Source of the DNA: SCTM01 sp965279655
GTDB lineage: Bacteria > Pseudomonadota > Alphaproteobacteria > Rhodospirillales > Rhodospirillaceae
Assembly: GCA_965279655.1 (NCBI GenBank)
Contig: OZ257255.1
Coordinates: forward strand, 5,265,748-5,329,747
Length of the DNA: 64,000 bases
Direction of reading: 5' to 3'
The stretch's first letter is position 1; each line of letters starts with the position of its first letter. Made by a program: the position numbers and the translations under genes. The notes beneath the pieces are model-generated. The model was not told where the DNA came from and did not search any database. It saw nothing but the letters and a program-made list of their open reading frames with translations. This document shows positions 8,133 to 16,089 of this stretch, one piece after another.

Positions 8133-8762
8133 ATGGCCGGTTCTTGGGAACAGAGCGTGCCGGGAGATCCCATCTTTAAATCTGTCTTCGGCGCGGACTG
8201 GGATCGTCTTCCGCCGGTGATGAAGCGTCACTACGCAAATCGGATCGGCTCAAACGATGTGGTGACGGTCGAGGGACACTTGGATGTCGAATCCTCGCCC
8301 TTGGGGCGATTGATGGCACCGCTGTTCAGTCTTGCCAAGACGCTGGTGCCCTACGAGGGCCGCGACGTGCCGACGACAGTGAATTTTGTAACCGACCATG
8401 GCGCCAATGCTTTTAGATTCGAACGTATGTTCCGGTTTCCCGGTAAACCACCTTACGAGTTCCGTTCCGCCATGCTTCCGCTCGGCGGCAATATGGTGGT
8501 CGAGATGATGGGCCTCGGTCTTGGGTGGAAGATGATCTACGCCTGGACTGGACAGAAAGTCGTTCTTTGTCATCGCGGTTACGTCCTGCGCATCGGCGGC
8601 GTGTTTGTGCCGTTGCCGCTGACATGGATTCTGGGCGCGGGATCGGCCGAGGAAACCCCGCTGGACGGCGATACCTTCGCCATGTCGACGGAAATTCGGC
8701 ATCCGTGGTGGGGAAAAGTCATCGGCTATGCCGGAACCTTTCGCGTGACGAAAGATCCATGA
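8133..8762 (+). CDS. DUF4166 domain protein
   Basis: A 209-residue soluble protein with DUF4166 features: an N-terminal FGADWDRLPPVMKRHY stretch, a central FRFERMFRFPGKPPYEF segment and a C-terminal DGDTFAMSTEIRHPWWG. No catalytic motif or signal peptide is visible. The start follows the DUF2269 stop by one base, and its own stop overlaps the next start (ATGA, 8759-8762). DUF4166 is often found beside or fused to saccharopine-dehydrogenase-like proteins, which fits the next gene. Biochemical role unknown. Confidence 0.8.
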   Translation: MAGSWEQSVPGDPIFKSVFGADWDRLPPVMKRHYANRIGSNDVVTVEGHLDVESSPLGRLMAPLFSLAKTLVPYEGRDVPTTVNFVTDHGANAFRFERMFRFPGKPPYEFRSAMLPLGGNMVVEMMGLGLGWKMIYAWTGQKVVLCHRGYVLRIGGVFVPLPLTWILGAGSAEETPLDGDTFAMSTEIRHPWWGKVIGYAGTFRVTKDP

Positions 8763-9850
8763 GCCGCATCCTCGTTGTCGGCGGATACGGCAATTTCGGG
8801 AGCGTGATTGCCCGTCGCTTGGCGCGGGAATCCGATTTTCAAGTCATCGTTGCCGGCCGTTCATTGGAGAAAGCGCGCGTGTTGGCGCAGGCCGTGGGCG
8901 CGGAGGCTTGTCGCTGTGACATTCGCGATGGCCTCGATGGAGTTTTGTCCGCGGTCCGGCCCGACATCCTCGTTCACACCTCCGGCCCTTTTCAGGGGCA
9001 GGGATACGAGGTCGCGGAAGCCTGCATCCGCAACAAGGTGCACTACATCGACCTTGCCGACTGCCGCGCGTTCGTCTGCGGAATTACCCGGTTGGATGTG
9101 GAGGCGCGTGAGGCGGGTGTCTTGATCGTTAGTGGGGCGAGCACGGTTCCAGCCCTCACCGCAGCATTGATCGATTCCTACCGCGATCAATTCAGAGAGC
9201 TTGAAAGCGTGACCTACGGCATCGCAACCGCGCAGCGCGCGACGCCCGGCCTGGCGACCCTGCGCGGAGTCCTCAGCTACGCGGGAAAGCCGTTTTCCAC
9301 TCTCCTGGATGGTCGACAGAGCATTGTGTTCGGTTGGCAAGACCTGCACTGGCGGAAATTCCATGAACTGGGATGGCGCACATTGGCCAATTGCGACGTT
9401 CCCGATCTGGAACTGTTCCCTGCGCGCTACCCCGGCCTAAAGACTCAGCGCTTCTATGCCGGCCTAGAATTGCCGGTCGTTCAATTGTCTCTATGGCTGC
9501 TCACCTGGTTGGTCCGCGTTGGCCTCATTTCTAACGTTGGCGATTTTGCGGAGATGCTGAACCGATTGGCGCGCCCCTTGGATGCCTTTGGCTCCGATCG
9601 CAGTGGGTTTTTCCTGGAGATAGTGGGCGCGGATGCGGCCGGAAAGTCCAGGCGGGTTGTGTTCGATCTTGTCGCGCGGTCCGGGCACGGGCCGATGATC
9701 CCATGCGTGCCGGCCATCGTGACCGCGCTGCGCCTAGGGCGAGGTCAGATCGCTGAGCGCGGGGCCACGCCCTGCATCGGACTCGTAGATCGGGACGCCC
9801 TGCTGGAGGAACTGACGCCGCTGGATATCAGCTGGCGCGAAACGAATTAG
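8759..9850 (+). CDS. Saccharopine dehydrogenase-like NAD(P)-binding oxidoreductase
   Basis: 363 residues. The N-terminus is a Rossmann fold (ILVVGGYGNFGSVIARRLA, residues 4-22) followed by AGRS after the second strand, suggesting NADP(H). The SGPFQGQGYEVAEACI and HYIDLADCR segments are typical of the saccharopine dehydrogenase / trans-acting enoyl reductase superfamily. A hydrophobic stretch (LSLWLLTWLVRVGLIS) near residues 243-258 could contact a membrane. It is the last gene of the DUF2269-DUF4166 operon and overlaps its predecessor by four bases. It is unlikely to be a lysine-pathway enzyme given this company; substrate unknown. Confidence 0.8.
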   Translation: MSRILVVGGYGNFGSVIARRLARESDFQVIVAGRSLEKARVLAQAVGAEACRCDIRDGLDGVLSAVRPDILVHTSGPFQGQGYEVAEACIRNKVHYIDLADCRAFVCGITRLDVEAREAGVLIVSGASTVPALTAALIDSYRDQFRELESVTYGIATAQRATPGLATLRGVLSYAGKPFSTLLDGRQSIVFGWQDLHWRKFHELGWRTLANCDVPDLELFPARYPGLKTQRFYAGLELPVVQLSLWLLTWLVRVGLISNVGDFAEMLNRLARPLDAFGSDRSGFFLEIVGADAAGKSRRVVFDLVARSGHGPMIPCVPAIVTALRLGRGQIAERGATPCIGLVDRDALLEELTPLDISWRETN

Positions 9851-9857
9851 CGTGCCC

Positions 9858-11096
9858 TTACGCCTTCACCGACCAGATCACTTTGTCAGCGCCATAGCTG
9901 CCGTCGCAGAGTGCTTCCGGCACCGGCGCAAGCTTTGGCAACCGGCCGCGCGCGTCGAGATCGATCAACACCGCGTACAGCGCGATCTGGTCGATGCCCC
10001 ACTGCAGGCGGTCCATATTCCTGAACGCGGCGACGTATCCGCCGGCGCGTTGAATGGCATCGCGGGCGGCGGCGGTCGGCGCCACGCCGAGCATGTGGGC
10101 GGAGACCTTGTTTCGTGCCTCGAGGCGTCCCGGCAGCAGATAAGGAGCCAGGTCCGCGTCTTTTAGCAGCCCGAAGAGTGCCCCGGCGTCGCCATTGAAC
10201 ACCGTGTCCATGTCGACCATCCAAATGGCGGCCTGGGGATTGGCGCACATCAGCTGCCAAAGGCGCAGCAGCCGGACGGCGTGGTAGTAGTTCCGCGCGT
10301 CTTGCGATGTCTCCACGCTGCGCAAACCGCTCCATTCGGTCGAGACGCCGATCCGGTGGCTGCCGTCCTCCTTCACCAGCGCAAGCACGGCGGCCGTGTC
10401 ATCGTCCGTCATATCCATGATGTGTAGCATGAGCCCGACGTCTGGCGACGTCGTCGCGCGGAACGATTCGAGAAATCGTTTGCCGTAGCGCTGGAAATAT
10501 TTGGCGTCGGCAGAGACGAAGACGACGCGCGATGGCCCCCGCAGTTCCCGGATATCACGCACGGGCGGAAGGACTGCCGCACCGGCTTCCGCGACGTGAA
10601 GCAAGCTTGCGTGAAAGTCCGGCGCGAAATCTGTCACCGCGGCGACGTGATTGACGGACGTGCCGCGCAAGTAAGCGAGCACGTGTTCGGCTTCCGCGAA
10701 CTCCCCTTGGGCGATCAGCGCTTCCGCCACCAGCGCGGCCGCCGTCAGCGCGGTCGGCTCGACTTGATAGAAGGCCCGCGCGGCACTTTCCATGGCGGCG
10801 AGTTCCGGGCGCGCATGGGCGAACACCACGTCCTGCAGGCTCGATGCGTTCGTCGTGGATATGCCGCGCGCGCATCGCCCGTCGTATTCCACCGCCGTGG
10901 CGAGGAGTCCGAGTTCATCCACGCGCAGTCCGAAATTCGCCGTTGGCGCGGCGAGGCGGGTGCGCAGCGTCGCGATCACCTCGGCACGGAAATCGTGCAG
11001 GCCATTGTAGCAGTAGTCTTGGAGGTGTCGCAGATTGGTCGGATCGCGCACGAGCGCTGCGCGCAGATCGGCGAATTGCTCAGGAGAATTTCCCAT
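9858..11096 (-). CDS. Putative glycosyltransferase with helical N-terminal region
   Basis: 412 residues, two parts. Residues 1-180 are helical and Ala-rich with repeat-like spacing, resembling TPR-type scaffolds. Residues of about 188-410 look like a GT-A nucleotide-sugar fold: a first strand RVVFVSADAKYFQRY, a middle strand and the metal-binding type motif VDMDTVF (Asp295 and Asp297) at a strand end, and a late WGIDQIALY helix. I know no named homologue. It starts 10 bases after the queF stop on the same strand, so the two are probably co-transcribed. Sugar and acceptor are unknown. Confidence 0.6.
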   Translation of the reverse strand: MGNSPEQFADLRAALVRDPTNLRHLQDYCYNGLHDFRAEVIATLRTRLAAPTANFGLRVDELGLLATAVEYDGRCARGISTTNASSLQDVVFAHARPELAAMESAARAFYQVEPTALTAAALVAEALIAQGEFAEAEHVLAYLRGTSVNHVAAVTDFAPDFHASLLHVAEAGAAVLPPVRDIRELRGPSRVVFVSADAKYFQRYGKRFLESFRATTSPDVGLMLHIMDMTDDDTAAVLALVKEDGSHRIGVSTEWSGLRSVETSQDARNYYHAVRLLRLWQLMCANPQAAIWMVDMDTVFNGDAGALFGLLKDADLAPYLLPGRLEARNKVSAHMLGVAPTAAARDAIQRAGGYVAAFRNMDRLQWGIDQIALYAVLIDLDARGRLPKLAPVPEALCDGSYGADKVIWSVKA

Positions 11097-11106
11097 CTCC
11101 CAATGG

Positions 11107-11565
11107 TTAGCCGCGGCCCCGATAAGGCGCGACGCCCTGGTCGGGGATCCACAGGCCTTCCGGCGCCTTGCCGGTCTGCCAGAACACGTCGATCGGAATT
11201 CCGCCGCGCGGATACCAATATCCGCCGATACGCAGCCACTTCGCTTCCGTGACTTCGAGAATGCGCTTGCCGATCGACACGGTGCAGTCCTCGTGGAATG
11301 CGCCGTGATTGCGGAAAGAGCCGAGGAAGAGCTTCAGCGATTTCGATTCCACGATCACCGCTTCCGGCACGTAGTCGATCACCAGGTGCGCGAAATCCGG
11401 CTGGCCTGTGACCGGGCAAAGGGACGTGAACTCAGGGGCCGTGAACCGGATCAGGTAATCGGCTTCCTGGTGCGGGTTCGGCACGGTCTCCAGGACGGCC
11501 ACGTCCGGGGACGCGGGCAGGGCGGTGTCGCCGCCCAACTGGTTCAACTTCTGAAATTCGCTCAT
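11107..11565 (-). CDS. queF: NADPH-dependent 7-cyano-7-deazaguanine reductase QueF
   Basis: 152 residues, the short single-domain (type I) QueF. It reduces preQ0 to preQ1 in queuosine biosynthesis. The thioimide-forming Cys50 and proton-donor Asp57 lie in FTSLCPVTGQPDFA, and the QueF signature ESKSLKLFLGSFRNH starts at about residue 73. ATG 11565 is preceded by GGAAGGAACC, a strong ribosome site. The following gene on the same strand is the putative glycosyltransferase. Confidence 0.95.
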   Translation of the reverse strand: MSEFQKLNQLGGDTALPASPDVAVLETVPNPHQEADYLIRFTAPEFTSLCPVTGQPDFAHLVIDYVPEAVIVESKSLKLFLGSFRNHGAFHEDCTVSIGKRILEVTEAKWLRIGGYWYPRGGIPIDVFWQTGKAPEGLWIPDQGVAPYRGRG

Positions 11566-11610
11566 CCGCCGGTTCCTTCCCTAACGCCTTGTCCTAGCGC
11601 AAATCCGGCA

Positions 11611-11658
11611 GCGCGTGATCAGGAAAAGTGGGTGCCGGTTTTCCGGCTGATCACGCGC
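11611..11658. repeat. Palindromic intergenic repeat, first unit
   Basis: A 12-base outer arm (GCGCGTGATCAG, 11611-11622) is repeated inverted at 11647-11658, and inside it GGAAAA (11622-11627) pairs with TTTTCC (11639-11644) around GTGGGTGCCGG. The core (GGAAAAGTGGGTGCCGG) resembles short palindromic intergenic repeats that I recall from Rhizobiales and related genomes. It lies 46 bases upstream of queF. Confidence 0.6.
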
Positions 11659-11675
11659 TTCTTATTTAAATCAGG

Positions 11676-11719
11676 GCACGATTCACGGATCAGGTTGATT
11701 CAGCCTGATCCGATCGTGC
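11676..11719. repeat. Palindromic intergenic repeat, second unit
   Basis: Outer arms GCACGAT (11676-11682) and ATCGTGC (11713-11719) enclose inner arms GGATCAGG (11687-11694) and CCTGATCC (11704-11711). It is 17 bases from the first palindrome, and together they probably form one composite repeat element with two hairpins. No open frame is inside. Confidence 0.6.
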
Positions 11720-11772
11720 TCTGGGCGCGCAGTTGTCTTGCGCAAGGGTTCCGGGACGGTTACGTGTGCCTT

Positions 11773-11994
11773 ATGGAAGCGCTCCCGGACGATCACATCG
11801 CCTCGCCTTGTGTGAGTGTCTGCACGGTCGACCCTGTCACCAAGCAGTGCATCGGGTGTCTGCGGACACTCAAGGAAATCGGCGCCTGGCGGACCATGTC
11901 ACCGGCGGAAAAGCGTGCCGTTATCGCGGCTTGCGACGAACGGGCGCTGACCCAGGCCCGCCGGGGAAAAGATGGAAAGACCCTAAACGGCTAA
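11773..11994 (+). CDS. DUF1289 family small cysteine protein
   Basis: 73 residues with the DUF1289 pattern: SPCVSVCTVD near the N-terminus, then QCIGCLRTLKEI and a conserved W before MSPAEKRAVI. Four cysteines (about residues 13, 17, 26 and 29) could bind a metal or an Fe-S cluster; this is inferred, not shown. Start at ATG 11773; a GTG three codons upstream is possible. It stands alone just right of the palindromic repeat pair. Confidence 0.85.
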   Translation: MEALPDDHIASPCVSVCTVDPVTKQCIGCLRTLKEIGAWRTMSPAEKRAVIAACDERALTQARRGKDGKTLNG

Positions 11995-12066
11995 GCTGCG
12001 GGAACATCCCCGCCGAAGTTGCGTTCTCCTTCATCGCTAGCGTCAGTGTTTCAGGAGGGCGGGTTT

Positions 12067-12330
12067 ATGGCGAATATGTCGGTCCCCGGTCGGAGCCCGG
12101 GCCCCAGTGGGGCCAGGTTGGCGCCTACCTTTGGGGCTCCTGCCAACCAGGATTCCCTCCATCGTGATCTTCAGGGCGTGGTTTCACGCGCGCTGAGTGC
12201 GGCCCGCGCCTGCGGGCGCGACTACGTCGGCCAGAGCGATGCGGCGACGCGCGCGGTGTTGGCCGTGCGTCCGGACCTCACGTTCACCGAGGCCAATCGC
12301 GCCGTCGACTGGGTCCGCGATCACGCCTAG
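12067..12330 (+). CDS. Small hypothetical protein
   Basis: 87 residues starting at ATG 12067, eight bases after an excellent AGGAGG ribosome site. Residues 1-35 are Pro/Gly/Ser-rich and probably disordered. Residues 36-87 form a short helical domain ending in FTEANRAVDWVRDHA. I do not recognise the family. It converges on the tam-like gene, and the two share CTAG (12327-12330) as stop codons. Confidence 0.7.
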   Translation: MANMSVPGRSPGPSGARLAPTFGAPANQDSLHRDLQGVVSRALSAARACGRDYVGQSDAATRAVLAVRPDLTFTEANRAVDWVRDHA

Positions 12331-13130
12331 CTAAGTCTCTTCGCGACGATGAAGATGCGGTGCATGTCGAACAGGACCTGCCCGTCGGACTGACGCGGAT
12401 ATGCGGCCGCCGCCGCGGCGTTGTAGTCGGCGATGAACGCTTTTTGCTCCGATACATCCAGGACCGAGAGCATGGGCACCAGGCCCGTGCTCCTGATCCA
12501 TTCCGTCACAGGATGCTCGCCGCTGAGCACATGCCGATATTCCGTCTGCCAGACGTCCACCGGCGCCGCCAGAGGCGAGAGAAGGTCATAGTAGAATTCC
12601 GCCGGATGAGGATTGTCGTGGGGAAGAACCGCGGCCAGGCGTGCTTTCCAGCGCGGTGATTCCTTCACTTCCCAGATGCACCGGTGGTACTTCGCGCGGG
12701 CCGTGTCGGGCATCTGGATCGCGAGCATGCCGCCTGGCGCGACTTGCCGCATCAGCCGCGGGATCAGGACATCATGATCACCCAGCCAATGCAGGGCGGC
12801 ATTGGTGAACACCAGTGCGGCCGATTCGTCCGCTTGCCAGCTTGCGATATCGCCCGCGCGCCAATCGATTCCGCTGTCACCGTATTTCTTGCGCGCGTCC
12901 GCCAGCATATCGGGGGATGAATCGACGCCGACAATGCGCCGGTCAGGCCACTTCCGCTGAAGTTGGCGCGTGAGGTTGCCCGGGCCACAGCCGAGGTCGT
13001 AGATCGCGCCGGGCACCTCCAGGACGAGTCGCGACATCAGATCTTCCGCCGGGCGCGCGCGATAGGCCGCATAGCGCAGATATTGCTGTGGGTCCCAGGC
13101 GCCCACGTTGCCGGCTGGTTTGTCGTTCAT
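12327..13130 (-). CDS. tam: Trans-aconitate 2-methyltransferase-like enzyme
   Basis: 267 residues, class I SAM-dependent methyltransferase. WDPQQYLRYAAYRARPAEDL is a hallmark N-terminus of the Tam family, followed by the SAM motif IYDLGCGPGNLTRQL, VGVDSSPDML, the FTNAALHWLGDHD acceptor region and GGMLAIQMPD. Tam methylates trans-aconitate, a spontaneous isomer that inhibits aconitase. ATG 13130 is fixed by an ATGA overlap (13127-13130) with the upstream methyltransferase gene. Assignment to Tam itself is by motif and length. Confidence 0.85.
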   Translation of the reverse strand: MNDKPAGNVGAWDPQQYLRYAAYRARPAEDLMSRLVLEVPGAIYDLGCGPGNLTRQLQRKWPDRRIVGVDSSPDMLADARKKYGDSGIDWRAGDIASWQADESAALVFTNAALHWLGDHDVLIPRLMRQVAPGGMLAIQMPDTARAKYHRCIWEVKESPRWKARLAAVLPHDNPHPAEFYYDLLSPLAAPVDVWQTEYRHVLSGEHPVTEWIRSTGLVPMLSVLDVSEQKAFIADYNAAAAAAYPRQSDGQVLFDMHRIFIVAKRLS

Positions 13131-14749
13131 GCAGGACGGCACCATACCTGAATCATTTGGGCGAAGACCTGCGGGTTCTCCTGCTCGAAGGCATCCCATA
13201 GGTCGAGGTCGGCTTGCGCCGCCGAATCGGGATGGCGCGCGCGGAAGACCGCGCCGCCCAAGGCCTGCGGCGCTTCGACGGCGAACGGTGTCAGGCCGCA
13301 GGATTGCAGCAACCGCTTCATTGCCGCCGGCGTGATGCGGCTTTCATGCAGGTTGAAGATCAGATCGTGCAGGCCGTCGCGAGTGAAGAAATCCGGAGTC
13401 GCCGTCACATTGTGTGCGGGATGGGTGGACGGCAAGGCCATGATCTCCGTTCGGGCGGTGCGCAATCCTTCCGGCGTGTCCGGGAACGCGCGCGTTTTGA
13501 CGAAGGTTTGCGCCGCCGCTTCCGCAGCGCGGCCGCGTTCGCTGTACAGGCTGATGAGCATCGCGCCGTCGTCGCGCAGCAGGCCGCGCAAGGATCGCAA
13601 GCCCGCCGCAGGATCGCTCATGTGATGCAGCACGCCGCTGCACTCGATGAAGTGAAACCGCTGCGGCCAACCCGCCACGGCGAGGATGTCGGCGATGGCG
13701 AAGGTGATGTTGGTGACGCCCAATTTCACCGCCATGTGCTGGGCGTAGGCCAAGCTCGCGCGGCTGAGGTCGACGGCGGTGATGGCCGCGTTCGGCAGGG
13801 TACGGGCGAGGGTGAGGGCGGGGCGGCCGGTGCCACAGCCCGCGACCAGCACGTCCACCGCACCGTCCAGGCCGGAGAAAGCCGCGGCCGGTGCGGCGCG
13901 TTCCAGGAACGTGCGCAGCGACACGGGCGATGTCGCATCGATCCAGCGCCAGCGGGGATAGGGATAGGTCTCGTACTGTGCTTGCATCCCGGCTGACAGG
14001 CCTGGGGCGAGCGGCGTTAGCTGCGGCAGCGCTTGGGCGCGACGGCGCACGTCGGCGTCTTCCTGCCACAGCGCCAGCAACTCCGGCGGAAGTTGTTCGG
14101 CCTCCACCGCGCCGATCTCGTGCAGCGGGCGGTAGGCCGCGCGCACCAGGATGGAGTCGGGGTCCTGGTCGGCGAGGCGGCCGATGCAGGCCCGTTCGGC
14201 CTCGGATTCGGGCCAGACGGCGCGATTGATGATGCATTGCGCCGCGAGGCCCACGGAGAAGGCGCGAAAACGCGTGCGCAAATGAGACGGGCGATTCGCT
14301 GCGACGGCCTCGCACAAATGGGCGCGGAGCCGCGTGAATACGGCCTCCAGTCGCGGACTGATATTCACCGCGCGCACGAGCACCGCCCGCAGCAGGCGAT
14401 GATCGAGCAGCCATGCCGCGTCGGGCAGGGCTGCTTCGAGTGCCTCACCCGACAAGGCCTCAAGCGGCGCCAAGCGCGGATCGGCTTCCAGCAGATTGCG
14501 CACCACGAGGGCGAGAGGCTGGAGGTCGAGGTCGTTCGCGTCCGCCGCGCGTTCGAGACCCGCGATCACCGAAGCCGGCAAAGCACGGTAGCCGCTCATG
14601 AGGTTGAGAATGTCGAAGGCCGCGCGGCGATAGCTCGGGTCGTCCGGCGCGAGGCCGAAAGCTGTCAGGAAGCCGGACGCCGCGCCGCGCATGTCGCCGA
14701 CGGAGTACGCCGCGACGCCGGCTTGATAGCGCTCTGCCGCCTCACTCAT
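13127..14749 (-). CDS. Large SAM-dependent methyltransferase with helical N-terminal region
   Basis: 540 residues. Residues 1-240 are helical; the beginning (ERYQAGVAAYSVGDMRGAA) looks like a TPR repeat. A YETYPYPRW motif near residue 257 precedes a class I methyltransferase core with VLVAGCGTGRPALTLA near 296, VDLSRASLAYAQ, and ECSGVLHHMSDP. The YPYPRW motif is seen in a family of repeat-plus-methyltransferase proteins of unknown substrate. It overlaps the tam-like gene by ATGA and is preceded by a 25-codon open frame. A related gene of the opposite orientation lies at 14874. Confidence 0.8.
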   Translation of the reverse strand: MSEAAERYQAGVAAYSVGDMRGAASGFLTAFGLAPDDPSYRRAAFDILNLMSGYRALPASVIAGLERAADANDLDLQPLALVVRNLLEADPRLAPLEALSGEALEAALPDAAWLLDHRLLRAVLVRAVNISPRLEAVFTRLRAHLCEAVAANRPSHLRTRFRAFSVGLAAQCIINRAVWPESEAERACIGRLADQDPDSILVRAAYRPLHEIGAVEAEQLPPELLALWQEDADVRRRAQALPQLTPLAPGLSAGMQAQYETYPYPRWRWIDATSPVSLRTFLERAAPAAAFSGLDGAVDVLVAGCGTGRPALTLARTLPNAAITAVDLSRASLAYAQHMAVKLGVTNITFAIADILAVAGWPQRFHFIECSGVLHHMSDPAAGLRSLRGLLRDDGAMLISLYSERGRAAEAAAQTFVKTRAFPDTPEGLRTARTEIMALPSTHPAHNVTATPDFFTRDGLHDLIFNLHESRITPAAMKRLLQSCGLTPFAVEAPQALGGAVFRARHPDSAAQADLDLWDAFEQENPQVFAQMIQVWCRPA

Positions 14750-14750
14750 C

Positions 14751-14828
14751 TCAGAACGGTTTGGTCAGGCCGCGGAAGCCGATCAGCGCGACGCCGAAAA
14801 TCGGAATCAGATACGGATCGACGTGCAT
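14751..14828 (-). CDS. Possible 25-residue hydrophobic microprotein or leader peptide
   Basis: An ATG at 14828 preceded by AAGGGGGG four bases away opens a 25-codon frame that ends with TGA one base before the ATG of the large methyltransferase gene. The peptide begins MHVDPYLIPIFGVALIGFR and is hydrophobic in its middle, so it could be a small membrane peptide or a coupling leader. Evidence is only position, ribosome site and composition. Confidence 0.4.
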   Translation of the reverse strand: MHVDPYLIPIFGVALIGFRGLTKPF

Positions 14829-14873
14829 GCGGCCCCCCTTGTGCGCAATCGACGCTCCGGCTCATCCTAGACG

Positions 14874-16085
14874 ATGAACGCGCCGCTGACTGAATCTGAA
14901 ATCACCCAACGCCTCGCAGAAGCACAGGCCTTGCGCGCCAAGGGCGACCGGGCAAGCGCGCGGACGATCTGCGAGCGGCTGACAGTCGAGGCGCCCCAGA
15001 GTCCCGGGGGATGGGTATCGCTGGGAATTCTGCTGGTCGAAACGCGGGACTGGAAGCCGGCGCAAGCCGCGCTGACGCAAGCCATCGCGCGGGCGCCGAA
15101 CAATCCGGATTTCTATTTTTACCTCGGCGTGGCGCACTTCAACGACGGCGACCTCGCGGCCGCGGAACTCGCCTTCTCCAAGGCGGTGGTCCTGCGGCCC
15201 GACCACACCGAGTCCCTCCACAATCTGGGCGGCGTGCGTGTCGCCGACGGGCGCCCCAAAGAGGCGCGGGTCGCGTTTGAGGCCGCTATCGCCCAGGACC
15301 CGGACTTCGCGGCCCCTTGGGTCGGCCTCGCCGATGCCTGCCGCGCCGATGGCGACAATGCAGGTGTGATTGCGGCCCTTACCGAAGCCTTGAAGCGCGA
15401 TCCGCAAAATCCGCACGCGCGGCATCTGCTGGCGGCGGCGCGGGGCGAATCGCCGTCGCCGGATTGGCGCTACGTGACCGAATTGTTCGAGGGATACGCG
15501 GCGCGCTTCGAATCGCACCTGACCGGACCGCTTCATTATGTCGGCCATCAGGAACTTGCGGCCCTGCTGCGGGACACTATTCCCAGCCCGACCGCATTCC
15601 GCCGCTGGCTCGATCTGGGGTGCGGCACCGGGCTTGTCGCGGTGGCGCTGCTGCCGGACCGGGAGATCGCCGAACGCGTCGGCGTGGATCTCGCCACCGG
15701 CATGGTCGCCGCCGCCAAGGCGCGAGGCCTCTATACGGAGGTCCTAAAAGCGGAAGCCAATGCCTTCCTGGCGTCAGGATCGGACCACTTCGATCTGATC
15801 ACGGCGGCGGACACATTCGGCTACATGGGCGACCTCGGGCCGGTGTTCGCGGCCTGCGCCCGCCGGCTGTCGCCGAACGGCGCGCTCGCTTTCATGGTCA
15901 AGCCGAAGGACGGCGAAGGATTCGCCCTCGATCCCCAGGGCTACTACGTCCACGCCGAGAGTCATGTGCTGGCCGCCGCGGCGAGCGCGGGGCTTGCGGT
16001 GAAGGCGCGCCGCGAGGCGCCGTTCCGCCGTCACGACGGGCGCGCGCAGACCGCGCTCTATATGGTGTTGGTGCGGAAGCCCTAG
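14874..16085 (+). CDS. TPR-repeat methyltransferase
   Basis: 403 residues. Residues of about 10-195 hold roughly five TPR units (for example PDFYFYLGVAHFNDGDLAAA). A class I SAM methyltransferase follows with LDLGCGTGLVAVALL near 245, VGVDLATGMVAAAK and LITAADTFGYMGDL. FEGYAARFESHLTGPLHYVG joins the two and is typical of this TPR-methyltransferase family. Such proteins are thought to modify protein or glycan partners held by the repeats; the substrate is unknown. It is divergent from the other large methyltransferase. Confidence 0.85.
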   Translation: MNAPLTESEITQRLAEAQALRAKGDRASARTICERLTVEAPQSPGGWVSLGILLVETRDWKPAQAALTQAIARAPNNPDFYFYLGVAHFNDGDLAAAELAFSKAVVLRPDHTESLHNLGGVRVADGRPKEARVAFEAAIAQDPDFAAPWVGLADACRADGDNAGVIAALTEALKRDPQNPHARHLLAAARGESPSPDWRYVTELFEGYAARFESHLTGPLHYVGHQELAALLRDTIPSPTAFRRWLDLGCGTGLVAVALLPDREIAERVGVDLATGMVAAAKARGLYTEVLKAEANAFLASGSDHFDLITAADTFGYMGDLGPVFAACARRLSPNGALAFMVKPKDGEGFALDPQGYYVHAESHVLAAAASAGLAVKARREAPFRRHDGRAQTALYMVLVRKP

Positions 16086-16089
16086 CTCC

